A DNA stretch of 64,000 nt from Dasypus novemcinctus (lineage: Eukaryota; Chordata; Mammalia; Cingulata; Dasypodidae), in assembly GCF_030445035.2 (NCBI RefSeq), contig NC_080682.1, positions 29,618,770 through 29,682,769 of the forward strand. Reading direction: 5' to 3'. Each line of letters starts with the position of its first letter. Position 1 is the first letter of the stretch. Below, one piece after another: positions 49,151 to 60,600 of the stretch. Made by a program: the position numbers and the translations under genes. The notes beneath the pieces were generated by a model that saw only the letters and a program-made list of their open reading frames with translations, had not been told where the DNA came from and did not search any database.

Positions 49151-51682
49151 GCCTATCCTTCATTTTAGAAGGAATATCTCAACATGTTCCAAACCACTGG
49201 ACACTTAGAAATATTGCTGAGGTGGAAGGACCTTGCATTTTAGTTAGATTTATCTACCATCCTCTCTCACACAAATGCCTTACTAATAAGTCTAGAGTCT
49301 TTCCTACTTCTTGCTCACTAGGTCCTATCAACATTATATCATCAATATAATGGACCAGTATGATGCCTTGAGGGAGAGAAAAATGATCAAGATTCCTATG
49401 GACAATATTATGACATAGGGCTGGAGAGTTGGTATACGCCTGAGGCAGAACAGTGAAGGTATACTGCTGGCCTTGCCAGCTGAAAGAAAACTGTTTTTGG
49501 TGGTCCTTACTAATATCAATTGAGAAAAAAGCATTTGCCAAATCAACAGTTGCATACCAGGTACCAGAAGATGTGTTGATTTGCTTAAGCAATGATATCA
49601 CATCTGGGACAGCAGCTGCAATTGGAGTCACCACCTGGTTATGTTTATGATAATCTACTGTCATCCTCCAAGATCCATCTGTTTTCTGTACAGGCCAAAT
49701 AGGAGAGTTGAATGGGGATGTGGTGGAAATCACCACTTGTACCTCCTTTAATCCTTGATAGTGGCACTAATTTCTGCAATCCTTCCAATCCTACAAAGTT
49801 ATTGACAAAGTTATTGACTGCTCTTAAGACTTGGACTAATTGGCTTGTGCCAGTCAACTTTTTCACTGGAAGAAGAGTGTTACAAGGAGACTGGCATGGT
49901 ACTAAGAGGACATCAGCTAAAATTTTTAAGTCTTGGGCCTAAAGGATTTTGACAGCTTCTTTCCTGAGGGGATATTGTTTCTTGTATGGATAGGGTTGGT
50001 CAGTTTTATAAGCAATGGAGACCAAGGGTACCCAAAGGGCTCATCTTGAGGTTCATGCATTCTACACTAGGATATTTCTTTGGCTAAGTATTTCCTGGGG
50101 AGTTGTGCCTGAGAGGGCCTGCAGGTTTGAATCTGAAGTCACAGGTAGGTAGATAGTGATACTGCAGGTATTAGAATTGGATCTATTAGCTGAACAGTGA
50201 GCCCTAGAATACAAAGGAGGCCTCAGCCTAAGAACAGAGTAAGGTACTTGGGGAAAATTAGGAACAGGTGATTTACAGGTAGATCACCCACTTCACAAAG
50301 GAATGGTTTGGTGAAAGATCTAATTTATGACTTTCCATTCACTCCCATCAATGTACAGATCTGAGAAGAGGGAAGTCTGGAGCAGTTCAGGATGGATTAC
50401 ATGACTCCTGTGTCATTCAGGAAATTAATAATCTTACCTGCCACATTAAGGGTAACCTGAGGCTCCTCCTGATTGATGGTTTCTTGTGTTGTCCATGGAG
50501 CCACATTTAGCCTGGAGCCTCTTCAGTCTTCTTTAGGCAGAGAGATCAAGGCTTACAGGATAGCTCCATCACTCTTTCTGGGACCAGTGCACTTCCAAGC
50601 CCAGTGCCCAGGCTTCCTATGCTTGGGGTTTGGTGCTGGTGGACCCCAATGATGAGGCAGCTAATGGCAGTCCCTCTTTCAATGACCTGACCCTCCACAG
50701 TTGAAGCAGGATCCCTTCAGCTTGGAGCCTTGGTTCAGGTGACTGCAAGGGTGCCTTTAATGATGACTGCTAGTTGGGCCTGTTCTCTACACCATTGCCA
50801 ACCCTTCCTTATCTGGACACAGTTCTTGAAGACAGAAAAGTCAGCATCTAGAAGGGTGTTCATAGAAGTTTGGAGGCCAAGGGAGAGTTTTTGTAGCTTT
50901 CTGTGAATGTCAGTGACTAACTGACTAATGAAGTCTGTCCCTAGAATGACTTGGCCTTCTCAAAAGTCTGGGTATACCAGAGTATACTTTTCAATGGCTT
51001 CTACTAATCGACCCTGAAATAAGGCTGGGTTCTCTTCCTATTCTTGAGATACTTCTCTAAGTTTGTTATGGTTAACAGGTTATGTCACCCAAGGTTAACT
51101 CAAAGTTCACGGTAAGATGCTGGAATTCTTCAGTGAAACTGGCCAGAAACTGGGGCAGAAGAGACAGAAATAAAAGCCCAAAAAGAAATTAATACCCTCA
51201 CCACCCTGGGAATCACAAATGCGAACATGTCTAATGGGACAATATAGGATAAGATAGTGTGTGTTCATGGGGTATGGATCATTTAAATGGTTGTGCATTG
51301 TGGTGAAGGTGCTTATTCAGAACACAAGCAGACTCCTACATGACTTGGGGAATGTTCCCAGTAAGATCTTAAGGGTGGCGTTATCTGCCAACCAACATCT
51401 CCTTGAATATGTATGATGTGTGGACTAGCCTTTGCCCCCTCTGAGAAGGGACTCAGAGGACTTTGAGTAGACTGAGGTTATGTCCTGTGGAAGCCAATCA
51501 AGGTACATGTTTGAAGTGGTAAAAGACGAGAATGAACAGACAAAGGAGAATGAACAGACAAAGAATGAACAGACAGGCTCTGATTAGAGGGCAAGACTCA
51601 CCAGTCTTCATCAGATGGAGAAATGTGATTCAAGTACTCCTGGCTGGCTCACCAAAAGATGTTGCTCACTGGTCCTTGGTGA

Positions 51683-52080
51683 TGTTGTAAGAAAGAATTC
51701 AAGGATGCACCACAGTTTAAACAAGCAAGCAAAGAGTGTAATGTAAAGCAAAAGTAAACACACAAGATAAGAGTGCAAGTGTGCTCAAGAGGGACATGCA
51801 CTCTGGGGCTGGGGATTGGCTTTATTTAGGCTTCCCCCTTCCTTCATCCATGTAAATGAAGATTTGTAAGTTGCAACATTCTCATTGGTCTTGTTGTGGG
51901 CCAAAGAAGGATTGGAAGCAACATTCTCATTGGTTATATATGCCTGCCAGTCTGAGTATGAGTCAGGGGAGGGATACAAATGGACTTCTGTTATCTGTTG
52001 TTTTAAGCACCTGACCTTGGTCAGTTGCCTTCTCCCTTGTTAGTGGGACTTTCCACTATTATTCGTATCTCTCCATTGCA
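51683..52080 (-). mobile_element. Unrelated LTR (class I-like), antisense
   Basis: In sense it runs TGCAATGGAGAG...CTTACAACA, about 398 bp. It has LTR features: a TATA-like 'atataaccaatgag' complement near 51930, a polyadenylation-type 'aataaagcc' complement near 51825, and the U5-like 'gcttgcttgtttaaactgtg' complement near 51720. It does not resemble the MLT2-like LTR at 46047-46499. It may be a solo LTR that landed beside the ERV-L, or the 5' LTR of a mosaic element. Confidence 0.55.
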
Positions 52081-54885
52081 GGCACAGACACAAATGGTCA
52101 ACCACAAGTAGAAGGTTCACAGAGGACTGACTTTTTTATCTTTGTTGCCTTAGTGCTTTCCCATGTTGTCTCTTCCTTTCCCTCAATTACCTGCTATAGC
52201 CTGTCTCAGTGTGACCTTTTTAACCCAAGAGACATGGTGGTTTGCTAGAAACCAGAAAGGTAACAGTGATAATCCTACAGGGAATAGTAAATGTTTAGCC
52301 TATATATGATAAGGCTTTTTTTCACATTCATGAGACAGGAACATAGTTTAGGAGTCAGACCCTTTGTAGCTTTTCTCCAAGCACCCCCAAAGTTTTAATA
52401 ACAGAAGGAATTATAACTTCAAGGCAGAAATTTCTGGTGGGCTTATCAAGAAAAGGAAATTTTTGGTTAAATTAGATAACAATGAAAATGATGATGGTTA
52501 TGATCCTATTTTTATAGCCTACATCCAATTCCTTAAATAATAGATACCCTTATTATTTTCTTCAAGAACATTATTTTGTATGTGGATGCAATATATACAA
52601 CATATTTACCATTAATTGGGTAGGTTCCTGCTATATAGAATATGGTATTACCCAAATGGCTATTTATGATAAACTTCCAAAGGCTATTTATAGTAAAAAT
52701 CATAGCTCTTATGACTTCTTCCAATTTTATGGAAACTCATGAAGAGACTATTGCCATTCTAGAGAGGTTTCTAAATAGAAAATGGAAAATTCGTTAACCA
52801 AAGATAAAATCCTGGGTATTCTATTCTGGGTATTCACCTTGGCACTGGTGAAGCTCCCTCCAGTGCTGTAAGATGCATTATAAGATTATAGACTATATTA
52901 GAAAATAGCTTTAGAAATAGAAAAATCTATCTCCCTCCCAGGGCAGGTCATTAGCTCAATAAACAATGAAGGACTGGACTTTCACAAAGGGAGTCTATAC
53001 AATATTCTGGCTATCATTGGACTATATTCTGGCTTTCCAAAGAGGAGCAGGTGTTCATTTGCAATGACAGTCAAAAGGAATTTTACCAAACTATAGTGGC
53101 AGCAAAAGCCCATGCTAGAAAAGCAGACAAATCAGCTTACACACCTCCCAAATCTCATTGGTCTGATTCTCTTATTGCTTGGCTTCTATGGTCATGAGAA
53201 CCTTGGCTCTGAGATATCCTGAAAAAAGTGTTTGTTATTCTTTTAATCATAACACTTATACTAGCTCTCATTAAGTGACTGCTCTCTCAACTCTTAAATG
53301 CTACTACACAATCATAGAAATCTACAAATGATGCATCTAAGGATGGAGAACCAACATGAATTGGTAAATGAAAATCTGAAGCTTCAGATAACTGTTGAAA
53401 TCAGTGATGGTATATGAGAGACTTTTTCTGGTGAATGAGAGACAAACATCTTTGGTCAAGCCCTGATAACCATAATTGGGAAGATTGAGAAAATTATATA
53501 GAGAAAGTCCTGGGGACCCCTCAGAGTAAAATTAAAAAAAAAAAAAATCTGTGCCCTAATTCTTTGAGTTCCCTTTTGGGTTTCTTCTGATGTATTTTTA
53601 CTTTAAAATCCCCACCAAGGTACTAGAGAGACAGTCAAGCTCCTAGTTTGTTATATTTGACCCAATACAAAATAAAGCCCAACCTGTCTAAAACCACCCT
53701 GTCCAATCAATAGGAATTAACTTACCTTCCTTTTTATGGCTACAAAACTCATGTGCCAATCCTAGAAGATTGAACATGTGCTTATGATTACCAAGTAAAA
53801 TGATGGAATCTACAACCTCTACTCTGACTTGCCTTTTGAAATTAGTCTTCATAGAAGTTTACAAAAAGGCATCCATCAGGGGATAAATTTTATACAATTT
53901 AAGCCTTAATTCTAATTATGACCTTCTCATCTAAAATGGTGAGTTGCATGCTTTATAGCACACTTGTCAGTGATCCCTACTATTTCAATTAAATAGGGTG
54001 ACTAATATAATCCCTGACACTGTAGGAGAGTACTTTGTATATTTAAGATAGTAAACATAACAGAGAAAGGTATGATAATACTTGAAATCTTTCCCATTTA
54101 TATTCATTAAACAGAGAGTGCTGCTCTCTAGCAATGCCTTGCCATCTCAGTCAAATTCTACAGTTGCATGAAGAAGACAAAGGAAGTAGCCCACTTGTTC
54201 AATGCTCATCAGATAAGATAATAGAGTGCACTTTGCATAAGGGCATATAATTAGGGATCACATTTTTTCCCATCTGCATTTTTTAAAAGCTGAGGAGAAT
54301 TGACCAATTTTTACAAAACCCTCATTACTTCAGGGTTAATCTCCCACTTCCTGAATATGTTTTTGTGAAAGCAACCTGATTTCCATAAGCCTTAACAGTC
54401 CCTAAACAGATTCTGTATTCGATATAATCCTCACTCATTAAAGCAAACCACATTTTGAAGCAGTAATTTAGAAGATTGGTCTCCAGTTAAAAACCATTTA
54501 GATAATTTGATTTGATGAATTAGATACACTGACCATAGAAACCATACACTGTCATTTTCAGGATATTATTACCATTCAACTTGGACTTGATTATTTCTAT
54601 AAAGAGTTTTGTTTACATAGCAAATTGTCATGAGTAATGATTCTTCCCTCAGAGGTCTCCTCTTAGGTAATTCACTCAAAGCCATTATTAATAGTTGTGA
54701 AACAATCCCAAGTGATCTGACCTAGATATAGAATCCATTGGGAATCTAGCATTCCAGACCATTGGACTTTGTATGGCTAATCCCCATGATCATTTGGTAA
54801 TCAACTATACTAGAATTTTAAAGGTCTTTTCCATGCCTTAGGGGGTCTCTATTTCTTTAAACTTCTTCTAGAAGGGTGTTTATGC
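52081..54885. other. Unclassified sequence, possibly with a retroviral env remnant
   Basis: No host gene is seen. At about 53140-53330 the + strand reads as a short hydrophobic string after 'LIGLILLLLGFYG' and, in another frame, 'ILLIITLILALIK' and 'LLSQLLNATTQS', reminiscent of the membrane anchor and tail of a retroviral transmembrane subunit. The rest is unrecognised. Family and edges are unknown. Confidence 0.3.
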
Positions 54886-55835
54886 ATATCTCAGCAGGAT
54901 CTCACTGACTGCCAAAGTAGATATGATTCCAAAGATTGGGGTTCCTAAGGGCTCTGGAAACATCTTGACACTATAGTCAGGGCAGGTACCTCAGGAGTTT
55001 GGTACCTTGCCAGTGGTCCTTACTGTGGAATTTATGCTCCCCAGTGTGACAGAGTTGGACTCAGTTTTGGTTTCCCTACACATGGCTCTTCTGTTCTATT
55101 TGAAATTATAATTAGTACTGAAGTTGATAGGTATACATCCAAGAGACTTAAGTCTTTGGGCTGTCCATGTGCCAGCTGGGCCTGAATCTCAGTGGAGATC
55201 ACCTACTCTCCAGTTCATTGGGCTCACCCTGGAGAACTAACGAGGAGGAGATGATGAATAAACAACATACCAAGGAACTGAGAGTGTCTCCATCTACAAG
55301 CAAGAGAGTCCCATCCATTGGCCATATAGGATCGAAACAACCCTCAGTTAAAGGTGGAGTGGGCATCACCATCCCAGAATCCTCAGGACTGGCGAATGAG
55401 CTATGGACTAAAGTAACTTACTAATATTCTACTATACTTATTGTGATTCTAGCAATGGAAGAAATATCACTGATGTGAAAGCAGTGGCCACTGGAGGTTC
55501 TATGGGTACAGAGAGTGAAAAAAAGTGTAATATGGGGGCATTTCTGGGACTTGGGAATTGTCCCGAATGACATCACAATGTCAGATATAGTCCATTATAT
55601 ATCTTGCCATAACCTACAGAATTGAGTGGGAGTGAGTGTAAATTATAATATAAACTATAATCCATGCTTAGTGACAATACTCCAATATGTGTTTATGATT
55701 GCAATGAATGTACCACACTAATGAAACGTAGTGTGAATATGGGAAAATGTGGGAGGTGTGGAAAGCAGGACAGATGGGGATCATCTATGTATTCTGTGTA
55801 CCATTTATGTAGTCTAAGTATCATTTAAAATTAAA
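54886..55835 (+). mobile_element. LINE-1 3' UTR, long copy, sense
   Basis: About 950 bases of the xenarthran-type L1 3' UTR: 'ctccccagtgtgacagagtt', 'gggctgtccatgtgccagct', 'catcaccatcccagaatcct', 'tctagcaatggaagaaatat', 'tgggggcatttctgggactt', 'catataatcttgccataac'-like text and 'aatgtaccacactaatgaaa', then a poly-A-rich end. The + frame at 55167-55424 is a chance frame in this UTR. Confidence 0.75.
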
Positions 55836-55959
55836 AAAAAATAATAGTAGAAACAAAAAGAAAAGAAAAGTAAGGCATTGTAGATGACCAGCCAAACAAT
55901 TTGTTTATGAAATCACCTCATCAAACAATTATGAATGATTTAATAGCATTAAGACTAGT

Positions 55960-56250
55960 TTTTGTCTTAAATGATATTCCAGGAACAGATGCTGGACATT
56001 ATATATCCTGCCATAACCCACTGAAAGTGTTGGGGGAGAATGTAAACTACAATGTAAACTATTATCCATGTGTTTAGCAGTGCTCCAACATGTATTCACC
56101 AAATGCAATGAATGTGTCATAATGATGAAAGAGGTTGTTGATGTGAGAGGAGTGGGGTGTGGGGGGCCTTATGGGAATGTCATATTTTTTAATGTAACAT
56201 ATTTTGTGATCTATGTATCTTCAAAAAAACAATAAAAAAATTTAAAAAAG
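55960..56250 (+). mobile_element. LINE-1 3' UTR end, second copy, sense
   Basis: The segment reads 'ccaggaacagatgctggaca', 'tatatcctgccataacccac', 'caccaaatgcaatgaatgtg', 'gaaagaggttgttgatgtga', a G-rich run and 'aatgtaacatattttgtgat', ending in an A-rich tail. It is separated from the preceding copy by about 120 bases. Confidence 0.75.
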
Positions 56251-57430
56251 ACTATTTTTTGGGGAGTTTGTAGAGGAATTTCAGAGAGAAAAGCAAATGT
56301 AAGGTCCACATTTCCCCATTTGATGACTGCATAGCAACCTGGCCTCACTAGACAACATTATTTGGGATAAGGATCTTAATCCTTGGACTATGAGGCTTTT
56401 ATATTGTATGATTAGAGAAGCAAAAGGCCCTCCCTGGTGGATAACAGGATTAGAAACAACAGGAGTATGATATGGTAGAACTGTGTCTTTAGCATTGTTT
56501 TGCACCTTAACACGTATCAGTTGGAAAGTACCAGATCATCATGATCAGAAGGAAGAACCTGTGTTCCAAACCTTATATTTGCAAATATATGACATTGGGC
56601 AGTGGCCTGCTCAGGATTCCAATCAATAATGTTGAAATTTTATGACGTCAGAACCTGTGGTCTGACTCATTGCTTGAGCAATTAACCAGAGATTATTGCC
56701 TTAATATTCATCTGCAGCTGGTTTCCATATACTTTTGCAAGAAGGCAGAGTATAAGAATCCATCTTGGTTAAGTTAATCCTTATTTCTTCATAATTTCTC
56801 AGAAAAAAATATCTTTCTTGCTTTTCTATATTAACATATATTATTTCAACATAATTTTCACAGTAATTATGTAGATCCTCATTTGGCCCACACTGGGGAG
56901 CACGTATCCATGTACTAGATATGGCTGAATATTGTGATTGCATTGCAGATTTTCCCTGATTTTCTTCTGGAATTCAAATCAATTATTTACATATATTCAT
57001 AATATTTAATTATTCACATGTACACAAATACCTTAATCAATCCCTTTATATTTTCTAATTGTTAAAAGTATTATTTCTACCTAAAATTTATAAAAATATT
57101 GAGCAGAATAATATTAAAAAATATTTACCTGTTCATCTAATAGTTATTATACAGCTCAATATGCCTGTTAAATACTACTAGAGTAAAGCATAGCAAGAAA
57201 TTGACTAAAAGAATCTGGTAGAAGGCTTGTACATTTAAATAGAATATGACCAGTATCTATAAGAAAATGTTCAAGAAAGTGTGTGATAGTCCATGGGAGT
57301 GAGTTAGGTAGTAGAAATACCAGGCAAAGGTTCAGAAGTTGGAAATGCAAGGCATATTCAAAGAATGGAATACTGGTAATTCCATTTAAAGTTTTCAATT
57401 TTCAATCATTAATGAATCCTGAGTCATTCT
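56251..57430. other. Unclassified sequence
   Basis: The - strand carries short frames (56281-56505 and 56701-56943) whose wording loosely recalls a decayed retroviral envelope, but I cannot anchor this to a motif. No host gene is seen. Confidence 0.3.
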
Positions 57431-57439
57431 TTTTATTTT

Positions 57440-57620
57440 TATTTTTAAATAAGCTTTAGATGACATAAATGTTAGTAGTAATGCTTCAGTATGTGTTCAT
57501 CAATTGTAACAAAGGTACCACACTGATTAAAGTTGTTGTTAGTGTGAGGAAATGTGGGAGGGGAGGAGTGGGGTATATGGTAATCCCCTATAAATTTTTT
57601 GTAACAAATCATTCTTTACA
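57440..57620 (+). mobile_element. LINE-1 3' UTR fragment, older
   Basis: The segment 'aatgcttcagtatgtgttca', 'ggtaccacactgattaaagt', 'aatgtgggaggggaggagtg' and 'aatcccctataaattttttg' follows the same L1 3' UTR ending with more changes. Confidence 0.55.
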
Positions 57621-60600
57621 TGATAAAATGTGCACAGCAAAGGTAAAATTACAAAAGCTTCTCCATTTTAAAATTAGGAGTAAGGGATGGAAATCTAACA
57701 TCTAATCTACCAAATTCATATGTCATATGTGTTTTATGAGTGTAGCAATTCTTTTTTTAAACTACTTAATTCTAATCTACTTGGCATCAAAAATAATAAT
57801 TTCAGAAACAATCATGCCATTTCAAGAAAGTTAAATATTCTGTCTCAGAAGACTGAAGTTCTATATCATCCAAGAGATTTTTGGCTGGCATATAGTATTT
57901 TTTCCTTGTCTTTGATAATGATCCCTTGTGGTTGTTATAACAGCAACTTCAAAAATTATAAAGGAGTCAGTTTACAGCATTTGACATTGGTTTGCATTTC
58001 ATTTCATCATTTTTATTTCCACTTTGAATCTGCAGCCCTCCTCTCATGCAGTAGTTAATTGCATTCATCCATTGATTGCCTTGTTAAATTTTGTATTTCT
58101 TTGGTTCTCTTATTATACTGTTTTGTTCTCTTGTTGCATAGTAATATCTTCCATTTTGTAGCTAAAGACCCTCTAATATTGTTCTATTAGGACCTGCACA
58201 ACTACATGCAATTTTTGTCATCTCTTTTCAAAGTTTAGTGCAATATTTGGATTAACATAATATTTTGTTATTTTATTTCTTTCCATATATTTTAACTTGA
58301 ACTGTTTTTATATAAAATACCTAAGACATGCTAAAGGGTTAACACATGAACTAAGTAAAACCATCCCCTACTTATTCCCCAGTCATACAAATAATGGGTA
58401 CTTTGTTGGAATGATTGAAGAGAACTACTTATCAAATTATGCCCCCTAAAAAGCTAACAAATCTTTGTGGAATAAATTCATAATCTCCACATGGTATTAT
58501 GAATTTACTGCTTTAATGGAATGGAAGGTACTGATGAATTATAAGATGTGATATTTTTTTAAATCAATAGGGCATAAGGAATGCATCATAAAATTAGTTT
58601 AATGTATAAATATTATGTATATAGTCTCTCAGAAATTTAATGTGATTGTTAAATTTTCTAGAATATGATGTCAGACATTAATGTATATAAATTTCATAAT
58701 TACCCAGTAACCTAAGTAGAGCTAATTTGATTGTTTCTATTTCTCAAGGAGGAAAAAAGGGTTAGCTGTTTCACATTAAAATATTTGATTATCTATCTGA
58801 GGAGCAAATTTGTGATTGGAGTACATTTTTTTGCCTCCTGCAATTTCATTTATTCTTGATATTGTGCCTTTGCCCCACAATGTTTACATTTTAGAGAACA
58901 TAAAGTTTTTAAATTGTTTTATTTATAGAGAGAATTACATTTTATCAAAATGAAAAGCAGAGGCATCTAAAGATAAATGATTTCAAAGAACTTGTAGCTC
59001 TATGGTTAAGTCCACCCTCAAGAGACCAAAGAGGATGCTAATAACAACCTGTGGACATATGAGATTCACATGTGTGCAAGGAACATCAGTTTGAGTTCCT
59101 AGAAGAAAAGGAACCAAGTGTAAAAAATCTCTACTCCTAACTAGAAATCTTTCAAAAGTCATGAAAACTAGTTCTTCTTCACTAGAAGGATCTTAATGGA
59201 TTTTGCTGGATTTTGCTGGCTGTGAGTATGTTTAAGAAATGGAATTGTAGGTTTATTTGTAAATTTCTAATATTTTCTTGTGTCTTCTAACACTAAAATA
59301 ATCTGGTACCAGTTGTATGTTTTTAGTATTGGTTATAAACTGCCAGAAAACACAACTTCCTAATCTGTGGTAAATGTTTATCTCAAAGTTGTTCTTTTCA
59401 TTTTGTGTGTAAAGGTAATATTTCTATAATGCCTACACATTTTCTTTTTTAATAGTTAGTTTAGATAGCAAGTTAAAGTTATTTGTACATTTAAGGGTAA
59501 AATGTAATACATGATCATTGCTATGTATTTTAGCTACATTAAAAGAAAAATCTTTCTTTCCATTCCAATAATAGTTTGGCAATTGTTTAGGTCTAATTCA
59601 TTTTGTGACTTGAATAATAATATTTTAAGAAACATTTTCTACTTTCCTTGTGATTGTCACTCTGTCCTATCTGTAACAAAACCAGGGTATGTTTCTGGAC
59701 TCATGATTTCCTTGTTCAGGATATTATTTGAAAGAAGTTGCTACTTTTTTCTACTACAGTGCTCCTGTGAACAAATAAAATATCTTTTACTTCAATGTAT
59801 ATTGTTTTTAATTACACAATTTTAGCTCTAGTTTTGGCTCTTTCAGTATGCCAGAGTTTTAGTTGTTGTTGATAATTTTTTCCCTTAATTTTATTTTTAT
59901 TTGTTGTTGTTAATTTTTAAGAGCTTTTTCGTTATTTTCTTTTTTCCTATAAACAGTTTTTAATTGAGAAATTTTTAATGTATATTATTTTAAAGTGGAA
60001 GTGCATGTATATGTCTATGAATACTTATAACTATGAATTTAATATGGAACATATTTCAAATAACATTTAATCAGTTATACATATGTATTTGTATATAACT
60101 TTTTGTTATAGCATGAACCAGGAAATGAGATATCATATTTACATGTACTGTTTTATAAATATTATGTCAGCATAGTATTATTTTGTGGGCAAATCTCCAC
60201 AAAACCCTATGCTGAGCTATTTCAGTTTTGGTTAGCAATTATGGTCCCACCTTATGGAGGGACCATAATTTGGATAATCATTAACTCTTCTGATTAACAC
60301 TTGGCTGAGATCCCTATTTCACTATAATGAAAATGCTTTTAATGTTCTCATTTTTCTCACCAATTTCTAATTTCCAACCTTTTTATCTCTCATTGGTGAT
60401 TGTATTTTGTCATGTTTTTGAAATCATAAGTCAAAACTTACTGTGAGGAAATTTCATTTTTTTGTAAACATCCTTGTATTGGTATATCTTGATGAGTTCA
60501 GCAGACAAGGATAATCACTAGAAGTGTTCTGGCTGTACTTCCACGAGTTTTTTAAATCAACTGGAAAAGTACTATCTTTTGGTCATAGGGCGAGAATCCA

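Larger units (their letters stand above)
46047..51682 (-). mobile_element. ERV-L provirus fossil (gag-pol-dUTPase), antisense
   Basis: This is a class III (ERV-L) element. The 3' LTR at 46047-46499 is MLT2-like: in sense it opens TGTGATGGTTA and closes 'tctctagagaactgactaat' plus ACA. Going 5' on the - strand the internal region shows: a dUTPase region (about 47011-47301, 'AGVIDPDYQGEIGLNLHNGG'), a hallmark of ERV-L downstream of integrase; an integrase core and C-terminal region (about 47448-47846, 'HVPHHPEAAGLIERWNGLLK'); the integrase zinc-binding HHCC region and end of RNase H (47962-48357, 'ECPICQQQRP'); the connection region (48380-48688, 'LGFWSKGLPSSANNYSPFEK'); reverse transcriptase (about 49254-49736, with 'HYIDDIMLIGPSEQE'); and gag with zinc-knuckle remnants near 50600-50730. 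No envelope is recognised, as expected for ERV-L. It is broken in many places and old. An L1 3' end is inserted at 48782-49150. The 5' flank does not carry a matching LTR. Confidence 0.88.

Noticed and set aside
48736-49350. + strand frame of 204 codons, the longest closed frame in the window
   Set aside because: It crosses the boundary between the inserted L1 3' UTR and the antisense of the ERV-L pol region, so it cannot be a real gene.
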